From assembly GCA_963714995.1 (NCBI GenBank), contig CAVQQP010000006.1:62001-126000 (forward strand): DNA of 64,000 nt. The letters are read 5' to 3'. Under the pieces are notes generated by a model. The model was given only the letters and a program-made list of their open reading frames with translations, was not told the origin of the DNA and ran no database searches. A program made the position numbers and the translations under genes. This document shows positions 50,353 to 59,329 of the stretch, piece by piece. Numbering within the stretch: the stretch's first letter is position 1; every line of letters begins with the position of its first letter. Source of the stretch: Prado023 sp963714995. Lineage in GTDB: Bacteria; Actinomycetota; Actinomycetes; S36-B12; CAIYMF01.

Positions 50353-51551
50353 CGGGCAGTCGCGGGTCGAGGCGGTACTCGCCCGCGCGGGTGCGGGGTG
50401 CGCTGCGAAGGAGACGGATCGAGTTCGAGCGCTCAGTGCGCTTCCAGAAGGCGCAGGGCCAGCCCCTGCGCGACGCGGTCCTCTTCGAGTCGTTCGCGGG
50501 CAAGATGATCGGCGACAACCCCTTGGGCGTCCACAACGAGTTGGTGCGCCGGGGGACCTCGTTGGAGATCCTCTGGACCGTCGGTCGCCCCGGCATGGCG
50601 GTTCCCGACGGCGCGCGGGCAGTCCTGCACGGCTCGGCGGAGTGGCTCGAGGCCCTGGCCACCAGTCGCTACCTGGTCAACAACACGAACTTCCCGCCGT
50701 ACTTCCGCAAGGACCCGGGCCAGGTGTACTGCCAGACGTGGCACGGAACGCCTCTGAAGCGGTTGGCCCACGACATGCCTCCCGGCTCGATCAGCGACGC
50801 CTTCCTGGCGCTGTACGACCGCGAGGCAGCGGCGTGGGACTTCCTGGTGGCCGCCAACCAGTTCAGCGCCGAGACCCTCGGGGGGGCCTTCGGGTACCGC
50901 GGGCGGATCCTCACGGTGGGCTACCCCCGCAATGACCGGCTGGTCACGACGGGCCCGCAGGAGCGCCAGGCGATCCGGGAGCGCCTCGGCGTCCCGGACC
51001 CCGATGAGCGGCTCCTGCTCTATGGGCCGACCTGGCGGGCCAGCCGGCGCACCACCCTCGGCCAGTTCGCGCCCGTCAACTACCTCGACCCGAGCGCCCC
51101 ACTGCCGGAGGGGTGGCGGCTGGCCTTCCGCGGGCACTCGCACACGCATGGCGCACACGACGCGTCGATCGCCCGCGGTGCGCTTGACGTCACCCGGTAC
51201 CCCGACGTGACGGACCTGCTCATCGCCGCCGATGCGCTGCTCACGGACTACTCCTCCCTGATGTTCGACTTCGCCGTGACCGGCAGGCCGATCCTGTTCC
51301 TCGCCCCGGACCTGGCGGACTATCGGGGTTCCCGTGGCTTCTACCTCGACTTCGAGGCCGAAGCCCCCGGACCGATCCTGTCCACGTCCGACGAGGTGGT
51401 GGCCCTGCTCTCGGACATGCCGGGCGTGGTGGCGCAGTACAGGGACCGCTACGCGGCCTGGAACGCGAGGTTCAACGCCTGGGACGACGGTCACGCCTCC
51501 CGGCGAGTGGTCGATGCCGTGTTCGGGGCTGGGACGCACACGCCGCGCTAG
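50349..51551 (+). CDS. CDP-glycerol glycerophosphotransferase-family protein (TagF/TarF-like)
   Basis: 400 residues, GT-B fold. Diagnostic motifs: YCQTWHGTPLKRLAHDMPPG with the catalytic His, VGYPRNDRL, YGPTWR, FRGHSHTH and the C-terminal LLTDYSSLMFDFAVTGRPILF, which contacts CDP-glycerol in TagF. Such enzymes polymerise glycerol or ribitol phosphate onto lipid-linked teichoic-acid primers at the inner face of the membrane. The basic N-terminal 45 residues replace the amphipathic membrane-targeting helices of longer homologues. No CDP-glycerol-making enzyme (TagD) is in the window. Confidence 0.85.
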   Translation: MTGSRGSRRYSPARVRGALRRRRIEFERSVRFQKAQGQPLRDAVLFESFAGKMIGDNPLGVHNELVRRGTSLEILWTVGRPGMAVPDGARAVLHGSAEWLEALATSRYLVNNTNFPPYFRKDPGQVYCQTWHGTPLKRLAHDMPPGSISDAFLALYDREAAAWDFLVAANQFSAETLGGAFGYRGRILTVGYPRNDRLVTTGPQERQAIRERLGVPDPDERLLLYGPTWRASRRTTLGQFAPVNYLDPSAPLPEGWRLAFRGHSHTHGAHDASIARGALDVTRYPDVTDLLIAADALLTDYSSLMFDFAVTGRPILFLAPDLADYRGSRGFYLDFEAEAPGPILSTSDEVVALLSDMPGVVAQYRDRYAAWNARFNAWDDGHASRRVVDAVFGAGTHTPR

Positions 51552-51566
51552 CCGGTTGGGGCCGCC

Positions 51567-53006
51567 TCAGCGCACGCACTCCACGCGCTGGATCCAGTCG
51601 GGTGTTCGCGGCAGGTCGGCCCTGGTCCGGCCGATCAGGACCGCGATCACGGGCATCGCGGCCGGGCGTCCGGGCCATCCGGTCTGGCCGTCGGTGAGCA
51701 CGATGATGACGTCGACCCGTGGGCGCAGCTCCTCGGCGGCCTGGATCCCGAGGGCCATGTCCGTGCCGCCACCGCCGGCGAGGCGCACCGCGCCCGCTCG
51801 GCGGACCGTCGTCACGGCGTGCACCGCGGCATCGACTGCCAGGACGGTGACCTGCGGATCAGCGACACCGAGGGCGGTCAGGACCCCGTCGATCTCCCCG
51901 AGTGCTTGGGCGAGCAGCCCGTCGTCCACGCTGCCCGAGGTGTCCACGACGATGCCGACCCGGGGGACGGGCCGGCGCAGTGCTGGCAGGATCACCGGGC
52001 CGGCGGCGGCCTGGCGACGCGAGATCCGGGTGTAGGTGTAGTCGGTGTGGCCGATGGCCCAGCCCAGGCCGCGGCGCACCGCCGCGTGCAGCACGGTGCG
52101 CCAGTCGACGACCGGGTCGAGGATCGCGGAGACCCACCGCCCCCACTCGCCGGGGAGGTCCCCGCGCCCGGGGTTCGCCTGGAACTCGATGGCCACCGCA
52201 CGACGGATCGCCTCGGCGGCAACGGGGCTCAGGCCGCCGGCATCGGCCAGCTCGGGGAGCTCGTAGGCGCGGTGCACCCCGTCGCAGCCGGATCCGCAGG
52301 AGGGGTCAGCCTCCTCGGGCGGCCCCTCGGCCCCGCTGCGCGCCCGGGGGACCCAGGACGGGTCGTGGTCGGGGTCGTCGTCCTGAGTCGGGAGGCCGGT
52401 GAGCATGGCGTAGTACTCCTCAGCGGCCCGCCCGGCGGGAAGCCCCAGCTCCGCGGCGCCGATCAGCCGATGGTGGTCCTCGAGGGCTCGGGCCCGGGCC
52501 GCGCGAGCTGGTCCCGTTGCCATGACCCCGCTCCCGGACCGGCCGGGACCGGATGCCGCTGAGCCGCCAGGAGGCCAGGCTCCCGGGGCACGGGTCGAAC
52601 CCCCGGCCGGTGACCCTCCCGCCGGCACCACGAGGTCTCCGGCCACCTCGTGCACGGTGAGGTCGGCGGCCACCCGCCAGGCACGGGACGTCGATCCCCG
52701 GACGCCCATGTCGCTGGCGCGTCCGGCGTGGTCGGCCAACAGGTGCCAGACGTGGTGGGCGAGCTCGGCGCCCACCTCCGACGCGGTGCGCTGCCCGTGA
52801 GCCAGCCACGTCGGATTGAGGTACAGCCGCCAGGCCGGGTCGGTGGCCATCGTCGCGACGTCCTCGGTCGGGACTGCCACCAGGGCGTAGAGGGCGGTCG
52901 ACAGGTAGGGCATGTCCCCGGTCGGGGGACCGCCACGGACCATGGGCGTGGTCAGCCACAGCTTCGCAGCCGCCAGCAGGTCGGCGGCCGGCCGGTCGAG
53001 GCTCAT
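51567..53006 (-). CDS. VWA-domain / DUF2201-type putative metallopeptidase-like protein
   Basis: 479 residues. The C-terminal part (about 345-470) is a von Willebrand A-like domain with an intact metal site: DTSGSVDDGLL (DxSxS), GGGGTDMALG (Thr) and VLTDGQTGWP (Asp). The N-terminal part (about 60-125) resembles the metallopeptidase-like half of DUF2201, with a His-rich segment ELAHHVWHLLADH in place of HExxH. A Gly/Ser/Pro linker (about 130-160) and a second acidic linker with Cys (CGSGCDG) lie between. ATG overlaps the MoxR stop (ATGA), so the two work together. Confidence 0.82.
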   Translation of the reverse strand: MSLDRPAADLLAAAKLWLTTPMVRGGPPTGDMPYLSTALYALVAVPTEDVATMATDPAWRLYLNPTWLAHGQRTASEVGAELAHHVWHLLADHAGRASDMGVRGSTSRAWRVAADLTVHEVAGDLVVPAGGSPAGGSTRAPGAWPPGGSAASGPGRSGSGVMATGPARAARARALEDHHRLIGAAELGLPAGRAAEEYYAMLTGLPTQDDDPDHDPSWVPRARSGAEGPPEEADPSCGSGCDGVHRAYELPELADAGGLSPVAAEAIRRAVAIEFQANPGRGDLPGEWGRWVSAILDPVVDWRTVLHAAVRRGLGWAIGHTDYTYTRISRRQAAAGPVILPALRRPVPRVGIVVDTSGSVDDGLLAQALGEIDGVLTALGVADPQVTVLAVDAAVHAVTTVRRAGAVRLAGGGGTDMALGIQAAEELRPRVDVIIVLTDGQTGWPGRPAAMPVIAVLIGRTRADLPRTPDWIQRVECVR

Positions 53007-54112
53007 GAGGGCAGGAGCCCCGCCAGCGCCAGCGGACCGGCGAACACCGTCAGTCCTGACGGCAGGGCGGACCTGGCCGGCCGGATCCGGAGCAGCGCCC
53101 GCACCACCGGGACCGCAGGGTCCAGCCCGGACAGCTCCGCGGCCCGGACGCACACACCGAGCGAGGCCTCCCAGCGGGCCCTGGTGGTGCGTGTGGCCAC
53201 CGCCGCGAGCATCCCCTGCAGCGCCACGTGCACGCGGTCGGCCCGCAGGCCCTTCAGGAGGTCCCCGCCCGGATCGGCGAGCAGGGACTCCGGGTCGGGC
53301 AGGTCGAGGGCGGAGATCCACGACAGGAACTCATGGCCCGTGGGTGCGCCCACCGCCCCGTGCACCAGCAGCCGGATCGCCTCGGCGTCGACCGGGTCGG
53401 CGGCCGCCAGGAGCCGGGCGGTGTAGTCCCAGGTGCGCGGGGTGGGGAAGGCCCGGCCCCGTGACGCCGCGTCCTTGGGGATCGCCGAGAGCTGCCCGGA
53501 TCGGACGCCGAGGAAGGCCGCCACCTTGGCGCGGCTCGCGGCCACTCGCGCCGGGTATCCGGCGTCCAGGGTCGGGACGCTGATCCGGGGCCACTGCCCG
53601 GTCACGAGCGACTCCGTGAACACCTCGAGGGGGAGGTTCCAGTCCATGTGGATGAACCGGTTGGCTGTCGGGGCCGCCAGCTCCCACCCGGATGCGGCGA
53701 CGTCGGCGGGGTTCGCAGCGGCCCCGAACGACACCCGTTCGGGAAGGCGCAACGCCCCGACCTCCCCGTGCGTCAGGGGCCGCAGTGCGGCGGCCTGGAC
53801 GGCCGGGGATGCGGTGGTCCACTCGTCGAAGAACACCACCGAGGGCCCCTCGTTCTCGGCCACCCGCACGGCCCATTGCGGGGGTGCCAGATCCACCCTG
53901 CCGGCGTTCACGACCGGGAGCCCGGCGAAGTCGCTGGGTTCGTAGTGCGAGCAGATCAGCGTCTCGACGTGCCATCCGGAGTCGGCGGCGGACTCCACGA
54001 CAGCCGTCTTTCCCGCCCCCGGCTCACCCCACAGCAGGAACGGGATCCGTGTCGCCACGCACACCCCCATCGCCGACAGCACCTGCTCGTACCCGACCCG
54101 ATCCCTGGCCAC
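53003..54112 (-). CDS. MoxR-type AAA+ ATPase
   Basis: 369 residues. Walker A GEPGAGKT near residue 30, Walker B VVFFDEWTT near 92, sensor-1 Asn in GAAANPADVA and an arginine-finger region near NRFIHMDW. MoxR ATPases act as chaperones that assemble or activate complexes together with VWA-domain partners, here the next gene. GTG start with AAGGGAG 7 nt upstream. About 100 C-terminal residues are helical and specific to this subgroup. Middle gene of a three-gene operon. Confidence 0.88.
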   Translation of the reverse strand: MARDRVGYEQVLSAMGVCVATRIPFLLWGEPGAGKTAVVESAADSGWHVETLICSHYEPSDFAGLPVVNAGRVDLAPPQWAVRVAENEGPSVVFFDEWTTASPAVQAAALRPLTHGEVGALRLPERVSFGAAANPADVAASGWELAAPTANRFIHMDWNLPLEVFTESLVTGQWPRISVPTLDAGYPARVAASRAKVAAFLGVRSGQLSAIPKDAASRGRAFPTPRTWDYTARLLAAADPVDAEAIRLLVHGAVGAPTGHEFLSWISALDLPDPESLLADPGGDLLKGLRADRVHVALQGMLAAVATRTTRARWEASLGVCVRAAELSGLDPAVPVVRALLRIRPARSALPSGLTVFAGPLALAGLLPS

Positions 54113-54139
54113 TCTGGCTCCCTTCGCTCGCGGTGCACG

Positions 54140-55261
54140 CTAGGACGGGGGTCCGACATCCCCTGCTGCCCGGGTGAGCGGCAGCTGCCCGGTGCTGCGC
54201 AGGGCCGCCACCGTGTGCGGGACGGTCCCCCACCGTGCGAGCGCGATCGCGAGCTCCGTGCGCTCCACGGTGTCTGGGCGGCGTGCGCCGAGAGCCCGTG
54301 CGACGCGCTCGACGGCCGACGGGGCCGGAGGGTCCGGTGGGAAGCCGACCCCCTCCTCGCCCACCCAGGCCAGTTGCTCCGGAGCCGGTTCGTAGCCGGA
54401 GCGCACCCATCGGGCCAGCAGCTGGGCTGCGCCGGGGACGGAGATGCCCCAGTCGCGCGCCACGGCGTGGGCCGCGTCTGGGCCGTACCGGCCCATCGAC
54501 AGGCTCACGATGTCGGCTCGGCGGGCTCCGGTGGCCAACCAGCGCGACCGTGCCCGGGGCTCGTGGCGGTCGAGCTCGGTCTGGGTCCAGGCGAGCCAGG
54601 CGGCCGTCGAGGGGTCATGCGATCCCTGCGCAGTGGACGCCACCCAGGTGGCATCGGCGCCCGTGTAGGCCAGGGCGATCACGAGCTCCAGGCTGGGGTC
54701 CGGCAACCCCGCCGCCTCCAGCTCAGCGCGCATGTCGAGCACCCACGAGGAGTGCAGGCCGACGGCCCAGGCCTGCTCGACGACTGGGTCCCCGCGGCCC
54801 TCGGGCGGTCCCGGATCCGCGGCCGGGCCGAGGCCCGCCACGAGGTTCCGCAGGTCACGCCGGGGGACGCGGCTCGCCGCAGCGACATGGGGGACTCCAC
54901 GGCAGTGCGCGGCCGCCTCAGCAGCGTCAGAGAACCCGCGCGCGGGACAGCACGGGAGGATCCCCTCCCGACTGAGCCACGTCGCCCCGCGGTCCGGCGA
55001 GACCGCCAGCAGGCCAGGGCGGCGCGTCGCGCGCTCCCACCACATCTGGAACCCGGGCATGACCGCCCGCAGGGCCGGCAGGCACGACATGCCGCCGCCG
55101 AAGGCCGCCGCGATCCGCTCGAGTCCCTCGTCATGCGGGGTCTGCACCGACCAGTCGGACCCGATCACCACGGTGTGCCGCGATGGGCGGGCGCCCTGCG
55201 AGGCTCGGCAGGGGAAGGTCGCGGTGAGCGGGAGCTGCAGCTCCGAGGTCACGGTCTCCAT
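54140..55261 (-). CDS. Conserved-looking protein of unknown function upstream of MoxR/VWA
   Basis: 373 residues; I do not recognise a family. Starts METVTSELQLPLTATFPC. Mostly helical, Trp-rich (FQMWWERATRR, ATWLSREGI, LARWVRSGYEP, AWAVGLHSSWV) with a CCPARGF Cys pair near residue 107 and an HCRGVPH segment. The C-terminal 130 residues show Ala/Arg-rich helical repeats of the type GxxxxxxERxELAIALARWG. No signal peptide or membrane helix. First gene of the operon, 27 bp before moxR, which makes it a candidate substrate or adaptor of the MoxR/VWA pair (inference). Earlier in-frame codons to 55498 are low complexity and rejected. Confidence 0.7.
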   Translation of the reverse strand: METVTSELQLPLTATFPCRASQGARPSRHTVVIGSDWSVQTPHDEGLERIAAAFGGGMSCLPALRAVMPGFQMWWERATRRPGLLAVSPDRGATWLSREGILPCCPARGFSDAAEAAAHCRGVPHVAAASRVPRRDLRNLVAGLGPAADPGPPEGRGDPVVEQAWAVGLHSSWVLDMRAELEAAGLPDPSLELVIALAYTGADATWVASTAQGSHDPSTAAWLAWTQTELDRHEPRARSRWLATGARRADIVSLSMGRYGPDAAHAVARDWGISVPGAAQLLARWVRSGYEPAPEQLAWVGEEGVGFPPDPPAPSAVERVARALGARRPDTVERTELAIALARWGTVPHTVAALRSTGQLPLTRAAGDVGPPS

Positions 55262-55538
55262 CCGATGCTCCCTTCCCAGACCACGGCTCGCAGACCCCCG
55301 CCGGTGCGGACCCGGCTCCCGAGGGCGCGCTCGCGAGGGCGCTGCCCGGGACCGACCTGCGGGTGGCGGGCCGTCACCGTAGCGCCGGGCCCTGACATCG
55401 CCGGGGCAGCCGACCGGCCCGGATCCGGTGCCCCGGGATACCGGTGCCCCGGGATGCGCGTGCCCGGGACCCGTGCCGGCACTCGCGCCACCAACCACGC
55501 CCGAACACCCGGGTCTCGCCTCCGGGCCTGCGCTCCGA

Positions 55539-55544
55539 TACCGT
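55539..55544 (+). promoter_or_regulatory. Leaderless -10 element of the envelope operon
   Basis: TACCGT followed by 7 nt and the ATG at 55552. Confidence 0.55.
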
Positions 55545-55551
55545 CGCGGGC

Positions 55552-56583
55552 ATGGCCGAACCCGCAGCGTCAGCGTGGCCGGATGGTGTCTCCGTGGTCA
55601 TGCCCGTGCTCAACGAGGAGCGGCACCTGACCCACGCAGTCACGGGAATCCTGACCCAGGACTGGGCCGGCCCGCTGGAGATCGTGCTCGCGCTCGGGCC
55701 CTCGACGGACCGGACCGATGAGGTCGCCCGGCGGCTGTCGGCGATCGACGACCGGATCGTGCTGGTGCCCAACCCGAGCGGTCGGACCCCGTCGGGGCTG
55801 AACGCGGCGATCCACGCCTCGCGCTACGAGGTGGTGGTCCGGGTCGACGGGCATGCGATCCTCCCCGACGACTACGTCTCGACCGCCGTGGAGACGCTGG
55901 CGCGCACCGGCGCCGACAACGTCGGCGGGATCATGCAGGCTGAGGGCGAGACCCCGTTCGAGCAGGCCGTGGCCCGAGCCATGACGTCGCCGATGGGCGT
56001 CGGGGCTGCACCCTTCCATGTCGGTGGCGGGGAGGGCGAGGCCGAGACGGTCTACCTCGGGTGCTTCCGCAAGTCCGCCCTGACGCGCGTGGGCGGCTAT
56101 GACGAGACGTTCCTGCGCGCCCAGGACTGGGAGATGAACCACCGGATCCGCGAGACCGGAGGCCTGGTGTGGTTCAACCCGGCGCTGGTGGTCATCTACC
56201 GCCCGCGGCCGGATGTCGCGTCGCTGGCCGACCAGTACTTCCACTACGGGCGATGGCGCCGGGAGGTCATGCGCCGTCATCCGGAGACGGCATCGAGGGC
56301 CTCGGCGCTGCGCTACTTCGCCCCGCCCGCGGCGGTGGTCGGGGTCGTCGCCGGGACGGCTGCGGGACTGGTCGGGTCCACCGTCGGACCTCGGGCCCTG
56401 CGCGTCGGATGGCTGGCCCCGGTCGGCTACCTGGCCCTGATCACAGCCGGCGCTGCCGTCACCGGCCGCGGGCTTCCGCCGGCGGCGCACGCCCAGCTGC
56501 CGCTGGTCTACGCCACCATGCACGGGGCGTGGGGCACGGGCTTCCTCACCTCCCCACCCGGACTGCGCGAGCTCGAGGCGTGA
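55552..56583 (+). CDS. Family 2 glycosyltransferase with C-terminal membrane segments
   Basis: 343 residues. GT-A fold: VSVVMPVLNEERHL at the start, nucleotide-binding LGPSTDRTDE, the VVRVDGHAILPDDY segment with the metal-binding DxD-like Asp, acceptor motif GGYDETFLRAQDWEMNHRI (ED-equivalent) and the C-terminal YGRWRREV (RxxRW-like). Two hydrophobic segments near the end (PPAAVVGVVAGTAAGLVGS and LAPVGYLALITAGAAVTG) anchor it. Exopolysaccharide-type transferase. First gene of a four-gene operon; stop overlaps the next start as GTGA. Confidence 0.88.
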   Translation: MAEPAASAWPDGVSVVMPVLNEERHLTHAVTGILTQDWAGPLEIVLALGPSTDRTDEVARRLSAIDDRIVLVPNPSGRTPSGLNAAIHASRYEVVVRVDGHAILPDDYVSTAVETLARTGADNVGGIMQAEGETPFEQAVARAMTSPMGVGAAPFHVGGGEGEAETVYLGCFRKSALTRVGGYDETFLRAQDWEMNHRIRETGGLVWFNPALVVIYRPRPDVASLADQYFHYGRWRREVMRRHPETASRASALRYFAPPAAVVGVVAGTAAGLVGSTVGPRALRVGWLAPVGYLALITAGAAVTGRGLPPAAHAQLPLVYATMHGAWGTGFLTSPPGLRELEA

Positions 56584-58456
56584 GGGCGCTCGTCCGTCCG
56601 GGAGCTGCGGGTCCCGCTGCCGTGGCGGTGATGGAGCAGCGGCTCGCCCGGCTGGGGGTGGCCGACGTCGTCGTGCTCCCGGACGGCGACTGCGCCAGCC
56701 AGCTGATGGCCCTCGCCGAGGGGCTCGACGGGCGGACGCTGATCGTGGACGCCGACCTGATCGTGGCCGACGCCTCGCTCGGGCAGCTCGTCGATGATCC
56801 GGCGGTCCGCTCCGGGCGCGCTGGTCGGGGAGGCCCCGGGCGGAGCAGGCACGGGCATGCGCGCGTCCGCGGAGACGGCGACGCATGGTGGATGACGCGG
56901 GCGCGCCTCTGGGTGACGCCGCCCCGGTGCGCGTCGCCCAGAAGCGGATCGGCAGTGCCGGCTCGGCGCTCCACGACGTCACAGCGCCCACCGCGGCGTC
57001 CCTGGGCGCGGTGGTGGTCGATGCCCGCGATGTTCCTGCGGCCACCGACGCGCTGGTCGGGGCCGCCGATGCGGCCCGCGCGCACGGCTGGCAGGCCGAT
57101 CCGATCGACCTGGCTCTCGTGGCGCTGGTCCGGGCCCAGGTCGTGGTGGGCGCGGTGGCCTCGGTGGGTCCGGTGCTGCGCGGTGGGACGCCCGAGCAGC
57201 GGGCGCTGGCCCAGGCGCAGCTGGCGGGCATCGACGAGGCCCGGGTCCTGCTCGAGCGGGCCAACCGCCCCGACGACGGCTTCTACTCGACGTACGTCCT
57301 GCGCAGGGCCTCCAAGCCCCTGACGGCCCTGGCCCTGCGCCTGGGCCTGACGCCCAACCAGGTCTCGGTGTTCTCCCTCGGCGTGGGGTTCGTGGCTGCC
57401 CTGTGCTTCGCGACCGGCTCGTGGTGGGGGCTGCTCGCCGGCGCCCTGCTGATGCAGGCCTCCCTGATCATCGACTGCGTCGACGGCGAGGTCGCGCGCT
57501 TCACCCGCTCGTTCTCCGACCTCGGGGCGTGGATCGACGCGTCGAGCGACCGGGTCAAGGAGTACGCCGCCTACGCCGGCCTGGCCGTCGGTTCGGTGCG
57601 CAACGGTCAGGACATCTGGCTGCTGGCCACGGTGGTGATGATCATGCAGACCGTCCGCCACGTCGGGGACTACGACTTCTCCCGCGTGCAGCGGATCCGG
57701 GAGTCCTGGGTGGCTGCACGGCCGGTCGAGGACCCCAGCGACGGGGGTGCCGCGGGGTCGGGCGCCACGCTCGAGCTGTCCGCGCAGCTCAACCGGGACA
57801 GCCGGGTGCGGTGGGGCAAGAAGGTCCTGCGCATGCCGATCGGCGAGCGCTGGCTGATCCTGTCGCTCGGGGTGATCACGATCGGTCCCCGGTGGACGCT
57901 CGTGCTCATGCTGGGCCTGGGGCTGCTGGCCCTGGCCTACACGGCCGCCGGCAGGGTCCTGCGCTCGCGCACGTGGCGTCAGCCCGCGGATCGCAGCGGG
58001 TCCTGGCTGCTCGAACCGCAGCTGGACCTGGGGCCCCTCGGCCAGCCGGTGTGGGACCGGATCCTCGCCGGGCGACAGCCCCTGGCCCATGCGTTCGGCT
58101 GGGCCTGGCCCGCCGGGATGCGCGTCGTGGAGCTGGGGATCGTCTGGGTGGTCGTGGCGCTCATCGCTCCGGGGGAGGGGGCGTGGCTGTTCGCGTGGGT
58201 GTTCGTCGTGGTGTTCCACCACTACGACACCCTGTACCGGGCGCTCGGCGGCTCGGCGCCACCCGGCTGGCTCGTGATGACCGGGCTCGGGTGGGAGGGC
58301 CGAACGCTCCTGGTGCTCGTGGCCGGGGCGCTCGGGGCTTCGGCGCTCGTCGGGCTGCTCAGCTGGGGCAGCGTCCTGCTCGGCGTCCTGTTCGTGGTGG
58401 TCGCGTCCGTGCAGTGGGTCCGGTCGATGACGCGCAAGGATGGGTCCCATGCCTGA
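56580..58456 (+). CDS. CDP-alcohol phosphatidyltransferase fused to a nucleotidyltransferase-like domain (frame changes in the N-terminal part)
   Basis: About 625 residues when joined. The N-terminal part (VADVVVLPDGD, DGRTLIVDADLIVAD, then after frame changes GSAGSALHDVTAPTAASLGAVVVD) looks like the sugar/polyol-phosphate nucleotidyltransferase fold, but the usual nucleotide loop GxGxR is missing. The membrane part carries the full CDP-alcohol motif DCVDGEVARFTRSFSDLGAWIDASSD in family spacing (D-x2-DG-x2-AR-x8-G-x3-D-x3-D), with six or more helices. It would move a phospho-alcohol from a CDP-alcohol to an acceptor such as a polyol phosphate. Frames break near 56820 and 56880. Overlaps both neighbours. 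Confidence 0.8.
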
Positions 58457-59329
58457 CGTCCCCGAGCCCGCCGAGCGCCCGGAGCCCGCCGAGCCCGCCG
58501 GAGGGCCCGAGCGCCCGGAGCCCGCCGGAGCGGCCCGGAGCGGCCCACGATCGCCGAGCTGCGCGCGGTCACCCAGCCGCCGGCCGTGCGCGGGCGGAAG
58601 AACTCCGAGCACTGGGTCGCCGACGTCTACCTGCGCGACATCTCGCCCTACCTGACCCGGGTCCTGCTGCCCACCGGCGTGACGGCCAACACCGTCACGT
58701 GGTTCATGATCATCACGGGGGCCTCGGCCGGCCTGGCGCTGCTCATCCCGGGGATCCCGGGGGCCATGCTTGCGCTCCTGCTGGGGCAGATGCAGATGCT
58801 CTGGGACTGCAGCGACGGGGAGGTGGCCCGCTGGCGGGGCACGTTCTCCCCGGCCGGCACCTTCCTGGACAAGATCGGGCACTACACAGCCGAGTCGGTG
58901 ATCCCCGTGTGCCTGGGTGTCCGGGCGGCCGGCTCGGACTTCTCGTGGACGGCGCCCAGTGGGTACGCCTACGCCGGGGCGATCCTCGCGCTGCTGATCA
59001 TGTTCAACAAGGCGCTCAACGACATGGTGCACGTGTCGCGGGCGTTCGCCGGCCTGCCCCGCCTCGAGGACGTGGCCGGGGTGGGCGCCCCGACCAGCTC
59101 AGGGCTGGCCCGCGTGCGCCGGATGGTGCGCTACTTCCCGTTCAACCGGATCTTCCACTCGGTCGAGATGACGATCCTGGCCTTCGTCGCCGCCCTTGGC
59201 GACGCGGTCGTGGGCGGGGTGGAGGTCACCCGGGTCCTCGTCCTGGCCATGCTCGCGCTGGCGGTGCTCACCGTCGTGGGCCACGTGCTGGCGATCCTGT
59301 CCTCGACCAAGCTGCGGAGCCCGGCATGA
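58449..59329 (+). CDS. Second CDP-alcohol phosphatidyltransferase-family protein, last motif Asp replaced by His (frame change near the start)
   Basis: About 293 residues when joined. The start (MPDVPEPAERPEPAEPAGG) is a Pro/Glu low-complexity tract encoded by repeated GAGCCCGCC; the frame changes near 58540, after which PTIAELRAV and the membrane part follow. The catalytic motif is DCSDGEVARWRGTFSPAGTFLDKIGH: the spacing is canonical, but the final Asp, a catalytic/metal residue in characterised members, is His. Six helices follow. It is preceded by a canonical paralogue in the same operon, so it may have a changed reaction or a partner role. Start overlaps the previous gene by 8 bp. Confidence 0.8.
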
